A model generated the notes under the pieces. It was given only the letters and a program-made list of their open reading frames with translations. It was not told the DNA's origin and made no database searches. A stretch of 64,000 nt of DNA from Sodalis sp. dw_96 (GTDB lineage: Bacteria > Pseudomonadota > Gammaproteobacteria > Enterobacterales > Enterobacteriaceae), in the NCBI RefSeq assembly GCF_018449575.1, contig NZ_JAAVUT010000005.1, positions 124,001-188,000 of the forward strand, written 5' to 3'. Every line of letters starts with the position of its first letter. The stretch's first letter is position 1. Shown here in pieces: positions 9,279 through 18,168 of the stretch. The position numbers and the translations under genes were made by a program.

Positions 9279-10178
9279 ATGTCTAATAATAAAATTGTCT
9301 TTGAGCAAGCCGTAACCACTTTGGATCATGAACGCTGGGACACCGACGGGCAAGACGCGCCTCTGGCTTTGGAAGCGCTGGAAGAGGGCAAGATACTTTT
9401 TTTCCCCCACCTCTCTTTTACCCTGACCGCGGATGAACTCACCCTGCTGGATCCGAAGCTGGTTGACCCTAAACGTAAAAATATCAGCTTCCAGCCGTTG
9501 AAAAACCGGCTCACCGGGGTGGCGTTGACGGAAAGGCTCCCCGCGATCCGGCAACTGCTCGAACGCTACTACCAGGACAGCTGTCGCTTGATAGAGGCGA
9601 TACTGCCCTTCTACCGGCAGACCCTGCACAGCCCCACCGATACCTTGCGGCTGCACCCGATTACCGCCTGGAAAAACACCACCTCATGGCGCAAAGACGA
9701 CAGTCGCCTGCATGTGGATGCCTTTCCTTCCCGCCCTACCCGCGGCCAGCGCATACTGCGCATCTTCACCAATATCAATCCCAACGGGGAAAACCGCTCC
9801 TGGCGGGTAGGCGAACCCTTTCCGCAGTTGGCGCAGCGCTTCTTGCCGAATCTCGGTGGCTATTCACCGCTGAAAAGCTGGCTATTGGACAAGATTGGCA
9901 TCACCAAAACCCGCCGCAGCCCCTATGATCAACTGATGCTACAGCTGCACGATGCCATGAAAGCGGATCGGGATTACCAACAGTATGGGCCTCAGCTGGC
10001 GGTGGAATTTCCCCCCGGCAGCAGCTGGATCTGTTTTTCCGATCAGACCCCCCACGCGGCAATGAACGGACAATTTATGCTGGAGCAAACCTTTTTATTA
10101 CCGCCGGATGCCATGAAAAATCCCCGCCATGCGCCGGTAAAGGTACTGGAGTCCCTGCTGCATAAACCGCTGATCTAG
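9279..10178 (+). CDS. kdoO: KdoO, Kdo 3-hydroxylase (Fe(II)/2-oxoglutarate dioxygenase)
   Basis: 299 residues. The segment around 144-165, LHVDAFPSRPTRGQRILRIF, is the hallmark of the Kdo hydroxylase family; His145 and Asp147 are the expected iron ligands. Near the C-terminus FSDQTPHAAMNGQFMLEQTF supplies the third His and the 2-oxoglutarate-binding region. The enzyme converts a Kdo sugar of the lipopolysaccharide inner core to Ko, known from Yersinia and Burkholderia. It stands alone, divergent from the permease gene and convergent with the efflux gene that follows. Confidence 0.85.
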   Translation: MSNNKIVFEQAVTTLDHERWDTDGQDAPLALEALEEGKILFFPHLSFTLTADELTLLDPKLVDPKRKNISFQPLKNRLTGVALTERLPAIRQLLERYYQDSCRLIEAILPFYRQTLHSPTDTLRLHPITAWKNTTSWRKDDSRLHVDAFPSRPTRGQRILRIFTNINPNGENRSWRVGEPFPQLAQRFLPNLGGYSPLKSWLLDKIGITKTRRSPYDQLMLQLHDAMKADRDYQQYGPQLAVEFPPGSSWICFSDQTPHAAMNGQFMLEQTFLLPPDAMKNPRHAPVKVLESLLHKPLI

Positions 10179-10319
10179 TTCGCCGGCGGTTGCCGCTGCC
10201 GGGCGACGACACAATGCCGCGTCAACCGCAGCCGGTACGCGGCGCTACCGTGCCGGAATCTGCCGGGCATCGCACATTCGCCTCCCCCGGTCCCGATTCG
10301 TGGCATTTCCTTTAGGTTT

Positions 10320-12272
10320 TCAGTTCAGCTCCCCGACTGCATTCCCGTTCATATTCCCATTCATATTCCCATTCATATAGCCCAGAACAGTCCCTATTTC
10401 CCACCAATATCCCCAGGCATCTTCATCACCCTCCGCCATTTTTTGCCCGGTCAAAACTCGGCAAACGGCATACTCGCCCCGCATCAACGCGTCGATAAAT
10501 GCCGCCGGCAAAACCAGTTCTCTGGAGGCGTGCAGCCAGGCCCTTGATCGTATCCGGCTGATGGCGAGGGTCAAACAACACAACCGGATAAAGCGCTGTT
10601 TTTCCCAGGAGCGCGGCATAACGCGGGTGACAAAAAGCGCGCTGTATACGTAGTCTTCAAAAGCGGCGTGCCGTGGTTCCCGTGCCATATCGCGGGAGAA
10701 ACGCCCGGCGATGGCGCGAGACATCCTCGCCAGTTTGACCCGGTCGGGGCTTTGGGGAATGAAATAAAATACCAGGACGACGATCAATACGCTGAAGACC
10801 GCCGCCAATGCCATATTGGCAAAGCGCGAAAAGTCATAGCCCATGGGGTTGGCAAAATTGATCAGGAAAATCACCCCCAGGATAAACACATGAAAAAAGA
10901 TAAAGGCAATGGGAGAAAGCGTCTTCCCCACGCCGGCGAATAACAGCACCGGCGTCATGGCGAGCATGGCGGGCAGCAGTTCGGTGGTGGAAATGAACGC
11001 ATAAAACAACAGAGTGTATGCCACCGGCACCGCCAGCGCGACGGCGGCCAATACCACCAGCACCAGTTTGTTCACCATGGGATAATGGGCGCCCAGAGCA
11101 CATGAGATACCGATGAGCACGGTAAGGATATAGCCCATATCCCAATCGGTCCCCAGCCAGAAGAACACCCCGATCAGGACGCTGCAAAAGGTCCGGGCGG
11201 CATTAAGCAGCAATTCGTGACGATCGCGGAACACACGGGACCCGGCAAATACCGGTCCGGTTCTTTTTTCTCCGGCTGCGGCGGCCTGGGGGCGCTCCTC
11301 TTCAAGGCAGGAAAGCAGGGTTGTACAGAAGTGTTTGCCTGCGCGGCGGGCCGTTAAGCCGGTAGGCGGCGACGGCGGGGCCGTGTCGGGTGGAAATGGG
11401 CCCTCGTTCAGCCATATCTCCAACTCATTGAGATAGGACACCGCATCCCCGCCGCCGTCCCGCATAAGATGCCAGGACTGGGTTTTCAGAGACAAAAGAC
11501 CGCTCGCCAGTCCCAGTTGCCGGCGGGTAAGGCCGGACTGCCGCCGGTTCAGGGTTTTATCGGTCAACAGGGACCAGGAGTCGTTCACCTCCAGCAGTTT
11601 TGCATTCATCAAACCGGTAACGAGTTCATACCAGCGCAGGAACAGCGCCCGCTCGGGCACATACTCTTGTAAACAGGCACTGATCAGGCCCCGCATCCTT
11701 TGGCGATTACCCTGCGCCGCCTGCAAAAACAATCGATTATCCAGCCGCGACGGCAGCAGGAAGGTCACCAGCAGCGCGGCCGTCAGGCCCAGCGCGATTT
11801 CCGACAGCCTGGCCTGGCTGATAAAAAACAGCGCATAGGTCGTCGGTGAAACCGAGATGCCGAATCCCACAATGGCCGACGTATAGCCGCACAGGGCGCA
11901 GGCATAGGTGACCATGCCGCTATAACAGCCGGCAACATAGGTACAAAGGGAGAGCCATAACGCCAGATAGAGCGACATCAGCCAGGGCGCGTCCAGGCTG
12001 ATGCCGGCAATCCAGGTCACCATCAGGATGCCTATCACGGTGCCCGACAGCCGGGCGATAAACTTGGCGATGAGCATCCCCTGGCTTGGATAACTGACCA
12101 CCGCCACCGTCATGATGGCCCAATAAGGCTTATCAAGCTGCAGGGAAAAGGCGGCCCACCAGGCAAGCAGCGCCGCCAGCCAAAAACGCAGGGCAAAAAG
12201 GTAATCCGGTCGTTGGAAAAACCGGGCGATCTTCGCCATCGGCACGGTTTTGCCGCCGGCCGCTACGCCCAT
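10320..12272 (-). CDS. FUSC-family efflux protein (AaeB-like)
   Basis: 650 residues with the duplicated layout of aromatic-acid exporters: a block of membrane helices (about 25-180), a cytoplasmic region (about 190-350), and a second block of helices (about 365-510) carrying GVFFWLGTDWDMGY and GISCALGAHYPM. Length and architecture match AaeB (655). It is preceded by an HlyD-type adaptor and a DUF1656 protein, the order of aaeXAB. The start ATG overlaps the adaptor stop by one base; a later ATG at 12239 is possible. The extreme C-terminus carries three MNGN repeats. Substrate unknown. Confidence 0.85.
   Translation of the reverse strand: MGVAAGGKTVPMAKIARFFQRPDYLFALRFWLAALLAWWAAFSLQLDKPYWAIMTVAVVSYPSQGMLIAKFIARLSGTVIGILMVTWIAGISLDAPWLMSLYLALWLSLCTYVAGCYSGMVTYACALCGYTSAIVGFGISVSPTTYALFFISQARLSEIALGLTAALLVTFLLPSRLDNRLFLQAAQGNRQRMRGLISACLQEYVPERALFLRWYELVTGLMNAKLLEVNDSWSLLTDKTLNRRQSGLTRRQLGLASGLLSLKTQSWHLMRDGGGDAVSYLNELEIWLNEGPFPPDTAPPSPPTGLTARRAGKHFCTTLLSCLEEERPQAAAAGEKRTGPVFAGSRVFRDRHELLLNAARTFCSVLIGVFFWLGTDWDMGYILTVLIGISCALGAHYPMVNKLVLVVLAAVALAVPVAYTLLFYAFISTTELLPAMLAMTPVLLFAGVGKTLSPIAFIFFHVFILGVIFLINFANPMGYDFSRFANMALAAVFSVLIVVLVFYFIPQSPDRVKLARMSRAIAGRFSRDMAREPRHAAFEDYVYSALFVTRVMPRSWEKQRFIRLCCLTLAISRIRSRAWLHASRELVLPAAFIDALMRGEYAVCRVLTGQKMAEGDEDAWGYWWEIGTVLGYMNGNMNGNMNGNAVGELN
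10341..10376. repeat. 12-bp tandem repeat inside the FUSC gene
   Basis: Three units of ATTCCCRTTCAT at 10341, 10353 and 10365 on the plus strand. They encode three consecutive Met-Asn-Gly-Asn units next to the C-terminus of the minus-strand efflux protein. Units of 12 bp change copy number without shifting the frame. Confidence 0.85.
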
Positions 12273-13138
12273 TAGCGGTCCCTTATTTTTACGGTGCAGG
12301 TACTGCCGGCGATAAGGGGCGGAGTAGCCGCCCCGTCATCCCGCCGATCAATGGCAATTCGCACCGGGATCCGCTGGGCCAGCCGGACCCAGGGATAATC
12401 GGGTTCGACGTTTTGCAACAGCTGTTCTCCCGTCGACGCGCTTTGATCGACGATGGCCCGCCCGATACCGATAATATGTCCGTACATAGGCTGCCCGCCG
12501 TTATAAGGTATGATTTCCACCGGTTTGCCGGCGACGATAAACCGCATTTTCGTTTCTTCAAAATAGGCCATGACATAAAAAGAATTCGCATCAACCAGCG
12601 CCAATAAGGATTGCCCGGGGCTAATGTAATTTCCCTCCCGTAACCCCAGGTTGGTAACGTAACCGTCGGCGGGGGCATATATCCGGGTGCGGCTCAAATC
12701 CAGCCGGGCTTTTTTAATGGCGATGGTTGCCTGGTCTATCTGATTGTTTAACGACGCTAACGCTGTTTTTGCCGTCTCAAGATCTTCCTGCGAAATAACC
12801 TGATGGGTTAACCGCGCGCGCCGGGTGTATTGATGCAGCGCCTGATCCCGCTGGATACTCAACTGCGCCGATTTTGCCAGCGCATTGTCGAGGTTGATCT
12901 GATAATCGCTGGGATCGATTGTCAACAGCAGGTCGCCCCGCTTCACTTTTTGATCGTCGGCGATAGGCAGGTTAATGAGTTTGCCCGGGACTTCCGCGGC
13001 GATTTGTATGACCTCTCCACGGATTTTGGCATCCCGGGTCCAGGGCCCGAGAGTATAAAAATTCCACAGGCGATAACTGACTACCACAATCATAAATAGC
13101 ATGACCACACTGAAGATATATTTACCAATGGTTTTCAT
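12272..13138 (-). CDS. HlyD/EmrA-type membrane fusion protein (AaeA-like)
   Basis: 288 residues from ATG 13138; the upstream extension to 13186 would overlap the preceding gene. One N-terminal membrane anchor (about 5-27), a biotinyl-lipoyl-like half (IAAEVPGKLINLPIADDQ), a helical hairpin (about 80-140) and a beta-barrel portion (YAPADGYVTNLGLREGNYIS). It would bridge the FUSC inner-membrane pump to an outer-membrane channel. The gene starts two bases after the DUF1656 stop and its own stop overlaps the pump start, so the three are co-translated. Confidence 0.88.
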   Translation of the reverse strand: MKTIGKYIFSVVMLFMIVVVSYRLWNFYTLGPWTRDAKIRGEVIQIAAEVPGKLINLPIADDQKVKRGDLLLTIDPSDYQINLDNALAKSAQLSIQRDQALHQYTRRARLTHQVISQEDLETAKTALASLNNQIDQATIAIKKARLDLSRTRIYAPADGYVTNLGLREGNYISPGQSLLALVDANSFYVMAYFEETKMRFIVAGKPVEIIPYNGGQPMYGHIIGIGRAIVDQSASTGEQLLQNVEPDYPWVRLAQRIPVRIAIDRRDDGAATPPLIAGSTCTVKIRDR

Positions 13139-13140
13139 AA

Positions 13141-13350
13141 TCAGACTTCCAACGATATCATCAGCATATGGCTTAGATAAATGCACAAAAACAAAACGCC
13201 AAGATCAATAAGATTTGGATGCCAAAAATAGCCGTTAAAAATAACATCGCGATAGGCTATGCGGACCAGCAGCCAGATAAAAAAACCCAAAAAAATCACC
13301 CATATCAATGTCGGGAAAAATATTAACGCTCCCAGTGTAAGATCTTTCAT
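13141..13350 (-). CDS. DUF1656 small membrane protein (AaeX-like)
   Basis: 69 residues with two hydrophobic segments (about 8-30 and 46-65) and the DUF1656-type stretch VIFNGYFWHPNLIDLGVLF. These small proteins almost always precede an HlyD adaptor and a FUSC pump, as here. Role unknown; probably part of the efflux assembly. First gene of the efflux operon. Confidence 0.82.
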   Translation of the reverse strand: MKDLTLGALIFFPTLIWVIFLGFFIWLLVRIAYRDVIFNGYFWHPNLIDLGVLFLCIYLSHMLMISLEV

Positions 13351-13497
13351 ATAATCTCAACCATTATAAAAACCCCGACGTAGGGACGTTAAACTGCGGA
13401 CGTCTTTTACAGGATTTATCGTTGCTGGGATGGGTTTAAAGTATATATGAACCTCATCACTGTCAATGGGTGTTTTAGGGTAAATAAACAGGTAAAG

Positions 13498-13523
13498 ATG
13501 AATTGTGAATAATCACAATTCAT
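13498..13523. promoter_or_regulatory. Perfect inverted repeat, candidate operator of the efflux operon
   Basis: ATGAATTGTGA - ATAA - TCACAATTCAT, 11-bp perfect arms around a 4-bp spacer. It lies in the 263-bp gap between the PucR-type regulator gene and the efflux operon, about 150 bp upstream of the DUF1656 start. The TGTGA/TCACA spacing is 4 rather than 6, so it is not a normal CRP site. It is the obvious candidate operator for the neighbouring regulator. Confidence 0.5.
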
Positions 13524-13613
13524 GTCGATCTTTTTCCAAAAGAGCCGCACAAGAGTGGATAGAAAAGAATTGATAGTTAATGGCGGCTTATTTAAACAGG
13601 ATGATTTCCTTTA

Positions 13614-14843
13614 TTAGCGACGCAGCTTGAGCGCAATGGAGAGTTTTGTCGTCCAGCCCACGTCATCCAACCGGGCCCCCAACAGCTTTTCGATTCGCTC
13701 CAGCCGATAGTTAAGCGTATTGGGATGAATACCCAGTACGCTTGCCGCCACCTTCCGGCGCTGGCAGTGTTCGAAATAGGTTTCAAGGGTCAGCAGCAGA
13801 TCCGGCTCACCGGATAATTGTTCTATCAACGACACCAGATAACGTAAAATCGTATCGGTACCGCGTACGCTCTCTTCCATAACAATATCGGAGTAGAAGT
13901 AAACCCGGCTGTCATCGCGACAGCGCGCGCCGTCATCGAGGGCCCGGATGGCCTCCTCGGCGGCAGTGGCCCACCCTTTGGCGCCTTGCCCCATCAGCCC
14001 CACCCCCATGATGGCCGCTGCGGGCAATGCCTCTCGCAACGCGTCAGCGCGCCCCGCCATAATGCGATCGTTGGCATTCATGACATTGCCCGGCATCGCC
14101 GGCACCCAGATAATTAATCGGCCATGATGCCAGGCGCTCACCAGAAAGTCCTCGGCGACTTCAAGCCGACGGGCAATCTCCGCCACCACCCGGTCAAGCT
14201 GGTGGGTAAATCGCGGGGAATGGCTGTCTGTATCCGGGAGTTCGATGGCGAAAGCAATCCTGGGGGCAGCCGGATCCAGCCCCAGGGCCGCGGCGGTTTT
14301 ATGAAATTCCCCGCTATCCTCGGGAAAATTGAAAATCAGGCCGTACAATTGATGCTGCAAAGATTCTCGCCAGCGTGCCTGACGGAACTGTTCCAGAAGA
14401 TAGGCTTGGGAAATCAGCTGGGCCATATCGTCAAAATACTCCAGCAGATAAGGTGAGATGTTAAACAACAGCTCCTCACGCAAACCTTGGTTTCGTTCCG
14501 CAATGCGGATATAACTGCGCCATAACTCAAGAGACCCGAGCCTAAATGCCCGCAACAGCGCCGGTAACGGCATACCCTGATGCACCCGCCGTTTGCCGAA
14601 TTCCTGGAATAATTGTAAATCCTCTTGGGAAGGCGGTGTACCGCCTAAAATAGACTGAAACCAGAGACGGGCGGAAAAGGCTATGGACTCATTCACATCC
14701 AGCCTGACCACCGGCGTCAGCTCGGTATATTCTTTCATTTTTAATAACGATGAAAATACCTCATCGGTAATATCCGAAAGAGTGGCCTCCAGGCGTAAGG
14801 TATTTTCCCGCAGGGAAGGAGAAAGCGACGGCACATTTAACAT
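13614..14843 (-). CDS. PucR/CdaR-family transcriptional regulator
   Basis: 409 residues from ATG 14843; starts at 14894 (ATG) or 14912 (GTG) are also open and the choice is uncertain. N-terminal helical RsbR/Rst-like sensor (about 1-150), middle GGDEF-like domain (about 160-280), and C-terminal PucR helix-turn-helix (GIHPNTLNYRLERIEKLL). Such regulators respond to aromatic acids, purines or diacids. It is transcribed toward the efflux operon, so it probably senses the exported compound. A 40-bp tandem repeat lies upstream. Confidence 0.78.
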   Translation of the reverse strand: MLNVPSLSPSLRENTLRLEATLSDITDEVFSSLLKMKEYTELTPVVRLDVNESIAFSARLWFQSILGGTPPSQEDLQLFQEFGKRRVHQGMPLPALLRAFRLGSLELWRSYIRIAERNQGLREELLFNISPYLLEYFDDMAQLISQAYLLEQFRQARWRESLQHQLYGLIFNFPEDSGEFHKTAAALGLDPAAPRIAFAIELPDTDSHSPRFTHQLDRVVAEIARRLEVAEDFLVSAWHHGRLIIWVPAMPGNVMNANDRIMAGRADALREALPAAAIMGVGLMGQGAKGWATAAEEAIRALDDGARCRDDSRVYFYSDIVMEESVRGTDTILRYLVSLIEQLSGEPDLLLTLETYFEHCQRRKVAASVLGIHPNTLNYRLERIEKLLGARLDDVGWTTKLSIALKLRR

Positions 14844-14933
14844 AGCGTGGTCTCGAAAACAAAGAGTGCTGATTAATAAAAGGGGGTCGCCCATGAGATC
14901 ATTTTTCCGCACTGACCGGCAGATAGTAATCTG

Positions 14934-15013
14934 TCCGCTCTCCTTCGGGCAATCCTTCTTGTGTAAAAACGATTCCGCCCTCCTTCAGGCAATCTTCCCT
15001 ACCTAAAATCGAT
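14934..15013. repeat. Two-copy 40-bp tandem direct repeat
   Basis: TCCGCTCTCCTTCGGGCAAT at 14934 recurs as TCCGCCCTCCTTCAGGCAAT at 14974. The similarity runs the full 40 bp of each copy (about 80 percent by eye). It lies between the PucR-type regulator and the ClpP-like gene in a 311-380 bp gap. It could hold paired regulator sites or be a simple duplication. Confidence 0.7.
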
Positions 15014-15223
15014 AACCATGAGATAGGGGTGCCGTCTGTTACCGCCACCGCCTGTGATAGTGAAAACCAGAATGTCGGGCGACAACGGGCGACACGCGAT
15101 GCGCCGCCCGGGGGATCTTTCTTTTCCCCCGGACGAACGCCACAAAGGTATGCTTCCGTGCCTTCATTGAGGTAAGCTTAGGTAACGTCAAAAAATTCAC
15201 CTTATGCACAAGAGAGGAATGCT

Positions 15224-15823
15224 ATGTGGTCTCAAGCAAAAGATAACGATGATGATAAAGAGAAAGATCAGCCGGCGATTTCTTCCTTTGCCCTGAACAA
15301 GCTATTGGATGCCCGTTCACTGATTATTTCCGGCGAGATCAATCAGGCATTGACCGAAAAGGTGGTGTCGCAGCTGCTTATCCTGCAGGAAGTGAATGAC
15401 AAGCCGATAAAGATCTTCCTCAACAGCCAGGGCGGACATGTGGAAGCGGCCGATACTATCCATGACATCATTAAATTTATCAAACCGGAAGTGCAGATTA
15501 TCGGCACCGGCTGGGTGGCCAGCGCCGGCATCACCATTTTTCTGGCGGCGGAGAAGAAGAACCGCTTCGCCCTGCCCAATACCCGCTTCATGATCCATCA
15601 GCCTCTCGGCGGCGTGCAGGGACAGGCGACGGATATCGAGATCGAAGCCAGGGAAATCCTGCGCATGCTGGACCGGGTCAATAAACTTATCAGCGACGCC
15701 ACCGGGCAACCGCTGGAAAAAGTAGAAAAAGACACCGATCGCAATTTCTGGCTCACCGCGCCGGAAGCCCTGGATTATGGGATTGTGGGACAGATTATCT
15801 CGTCCCATAAGGATCTTTCATAG
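15224..15823 (+). CDS. ClpP-like serine protease
   Basis: 199 residues, normal ClpP size, with AGAGAGGAAT seven bases ahead of the ATG. The catalytic triad can be placed: Ser100 in GTGWVASAGITIF, His125 in RFMIHQPLGG and Asp172 in KDTDRNFWL. The oxyanion loop SQGGHVEA and the handle helix IEAREILRMLDRVN are also present. The Ser neighbourhood differs from housekeeping ClpP (usually QAASMGA). There is no signal peptide and no clpX or clpA next to it, so it is most likely a second, specialised ClpP working with a distant unfoldase. A prophage-type protease is possible, but no phage genes are near. Confidence 0.82.
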   Translation: MWSQAKDNDDDKEKDQPAISSFALNKLLDARSLIISGEINQALTEKVVSQLLILQEVNDKPIKIFLNSQGGHVEAADTIHDIIKFIKPEVQIIGTGWVASAGITIFLAAEKKNRFALPNTRFMIHQPLGGVQGQATDIEIEAREILRMLDRVNKLISDATGQPLEKVEKDTDRNFWLTAPEALDYGIVGQIISSHKDLS

Positions 15824-15864
15824 CGGGATCTTTTAATTCTTAACCACGGATCTTCCAGCATCCG

Positions 15865-15893
15865 CCGCCGCCATTTACCCTCAATGGCGGCGG
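15865..15893 (+). terminator. Hairpin behind the ClpP-like gene
   Basis: An 11-bp perfect stem, CCGCCGCCATT / AATGGCGGCGG, with a 7-base loop, 42 bp after the stop codon. Only a weak T-rich stretch follows, so it is a hairpin with probable terminator or mRNA-end function rather than a textbook intrinsic terminator. Confidence 0.5.
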
Positions 15894-16054
15894 TTGCTGA
15901 CGGTACTTTATACATGAATAACTGCGCCAAATAGTGCTTCACTTTCGCCAACCCTTTGTTACTTCCTGCGCTAACTCAACTGAAGCATGCTCAAAAAATA
16001 GGAGCAGCGATAATAAGCGCGTTTATTTAGCACACGGTTTAAATAACCGGCGCT

Positions 16055-16089
16055 CGCTATTAGAATAGTCATATTCAATTCTAATAGCG
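16055..16089. repeat. Perfect 12-bp inverted repeat
   Basis: CGCTATTAGAAT and its exact reverse complement ATTCTAATAGCG, separated by 11 bases, in the AT-rich noncoding stretch 15900-16190. No T-tract follows. It could be an operator, an element end, or a cruciform. Confidence 0.6.
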
Positions 16090-16190
16090 TCATGTCTATA
16101 TTTTATTCGCGTAAATTCGTTTCCTATAATAATTAAATGAAAAGAGCCGGTTCGTTGCATTAAATTGCGATGCCCCACGAAAAATAATCA

Positions 16191-16425
16191 GTTTGCTGAA
16201 TATCGCCTTTTTGCTAAAGCTGGCGGAGTACAGTAAAGAACAGGTGAAATCGCTGTTCCGCTATTTGACTCAAGAGGGAAATGCCCTTGACTATAAAGTC
16301 TTTTCAGTATTCTGGCAGGAAATACGCCACGTTACAGGGAGGAACTGATGACTATTGCGGAGCAGCTGAAACAGGAGGGAATGCTGGATGGAATGGCGAG
16401 GCAATCCCTTAACAATCGCGACTGA
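16191..16425 (+). pseudogene. Remnant of an Rpn/YhgA-like nuclease gene (PD-(D/E)XK, transposase_31)
   Basis: From 16191 one frame reads IAFLLKLAEYSKEQVKSLFR and continues to about 16335. After a +1 frame change near 16336-16345 another frame reads REELMTIAEQLKQEGMLDGM, ending at TGA 16425. The second part is the typical tail of recombination-promoting nuclease (Rpn) proteins (MTIAEQL-KQEG). The first part resembles their C-terminal helical region. The N-terminal nuclease domain is absent. Clearly a broken fragment. Confidence 0.6.
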
Positions 16426-16530
16426 ATCCCTGTGGGACATAGCGATCAGGTTTCGATTTGCCCCCTTTCAGTTTGCAACACCCCGGACTGCGACTTTCCT
16501 CTTGCCGGACCACCGCGGCGCGCTTTCCCG

Positions 16531-18168
16531 TCAATGTTTGATCACGTAAAGATCCTTGGTGTAATACACCCCCAGAGGACTCGGGCTGAAGCCGCCGATA
16601 TAGGGTTTCACCAGCATCACCGACACATAATGGTAGACCGGAATCGCCGGCACATCCCGGGCCAGAATATCTTCCGCCTGCTGATAATATTTCCCCCGTT
16701 CCGCCGTGGTGCCCGATCGGGCGGCAAGCTCCAGCGCCTTGTCATAGTCCGGGTTACTGTACAACGAGGTGTTTTCACTGTCGCCTGTGCGGAAGTTATC
16801 AAGGAAAGTGGAGGCGTCGTTATAATCGGCGACCCAGGCATAACGCACCAGATCAAACTGACCGCCGTGCATCGTATCCAGCATGGTTTTCCATTCCTGG
16901 TTATGCAGTGTTACCTCGACGCCGAGATTTTTGCGCCACATCGAGCTGGCGGCAATGGCAATGCGCTGGTGTGATTCGGAGGTGTTGTACAACAGGTCCA
17001 GCGTCAGCGGATGCCCGGCGGTAAATCCGGCCTGTGTGAGCAGCTTTTTCGCTTCGCTTAGCCTCTTTTCCCGGGTCCAGCCCGCATAGTCCGGTTTGTG
17101 CAGCGCCACGCCGCCAATGTTTTCCTGGCTTATCAGCCAGGCGGGAATCTGCCCCTGTCCCAGCACCTTATCGGCGATAATATCCTTATCCAGACCGAGA
17201 TTAAGCGCCTGCCGTACGCGGCTGTCATTGAACGGCGCCTTGCGGGTGTTAAACTCATAATAATAGGTGGCCAGTTTCGGCGAAATATGAACCTGATGAC
17301 CCAATTTCTGCTGCAACGACTTGAATAAGGTCTGCGGCACGGTATAGGTGATGTCGATCTCACCGGCGTTGTAACGGTTGACATCGGCGGTCTCGGAACC
17401 GATGGGCAAATAGGTCACCCGATTAATTTGCGTATGGCTGTCGTCCCAGTACTGTTTATTACGCACTCCCACCAGCCGCTCATTCACTACCCACTGCGAC
17501 AAGGTAAAGGGGCCGTTACTGACAAAATGTCCCGGCTGGGTCCATTTATCATTAAACTGCTCTATGGCTTTTTGCGGCACCGGAACCAGCGAGGGATAGG
17601 CCAGCATCGCCAAAAAATACGCCGTCGGCTGCTCAAGGGTTATCTCCAGCGTCGCGGCATCCAGCGCCCGGATACCCAAGGTCTCGGTACTCTTTTTGCC
17701 GTCAATAATCTGCCGCGCGTTCAGCAGATGCATATTGGCCAGGTAGCTTTCATAAGGCGAGGCGGTTTTGGGATCCACCAGGCGACGCCAGCTGTAGACC
17801 ACATCGTCGGCGGTGAGGGGATCGCCGTTCGACCATTTCAGCCCCGGACGCAAATGGAAGGTCCACACGCGGTTGTCTTTGTTTTCCCAGCGGGCGGCCA
17901 AGCGCGGCTGGACATGGCCGTCATTGTCGATGCTCACCAGCCCTTCAAAAAAGTCACTGATGATATTGAATTCCACATCGCTCTCCACTTTATGCGGGTC
18001 GAGTGATGCCGGTTCGCTGCCGTTATTGCGCACAATTTCCTGCTTGACCGCCAGTTCAACGCCGATCGGCACGGTGGCGGCGCCGGCGGGCAATATTGAC
18101 CAAAAACTGAGGCTGCTCAAAAACGCCATCATGGCCCAGGGGGACTTTTTGCCGGTTTTTCCTGACAT
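16531..18168 (-). CDS. Periplasmic oligopeptide-binding protein (OppA/MppA-like), orphan
   Basis: 545 residues from ATG 18168, preceded by GGAGAG; the longer frame to 18210 is less likely. Signal peptide about 1-31, then the SBP_bac_5 domain: LVRNN-type opening (EIVRNNGSEPASLDPHKV), WTFHLRPGLKWSNGDPLTADD, YNTSESHQRIAIA, and the C-terminal YYTKDLYVIKH that matches OppA YVKNLYIIKH. It binds peptides for an ABC importer or for cell-wall peptide sensing. No oppBCDF genes are next to it, so it must use a permease encoded elsewhere, as MppA does. Confidence 0.9.
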   Translation of the reverse strand: MSGKTGKKSPWAMMAFLSSLSFWSILPAGAATVPIGVELAVKQEIVRNNGSEPASLDPHKVESDVEFNIISDFFEGLVSIDNDGHVQPRLAARWENKDNRVWTFHLRPGLKWSNGDPLTADDVVYSWRRLVDPKTASPYESYLANMHLLNARQIIDGKKSTETLGIRALDAATLEITLEQPTAYFLAMLAYPSLVPVPQKAIEQFNDKWTQPGHFVSNGPFTLSQWVVNERLVGVRNKQYWDDSHTQINRVTYLPIGSETADVNRYNAGEIDITYTVPQTLFKSLQQKLGHQVHISPKLATYYYEFNTRKAPFNDSRVRQALNLGLDKDIIADKVLGQGQIPAWLISQENIGGVALHKPDYAGWTREKRLSEAKKLLTQAGFTAGHPLTLDLLYNTSESHQRIAIAASSMWRKNLGVEVTLHNQEWKTMLDTMHGGQFDLVRYAWVADYNDASTFLDNFRTGDSENTSLYSNPDYDKALELAARSGTTAERGKYYQQAEDILARDVPAIPVYHYVSVMLVKPYIGGFSPSPLGVYYTKDLYVIKH

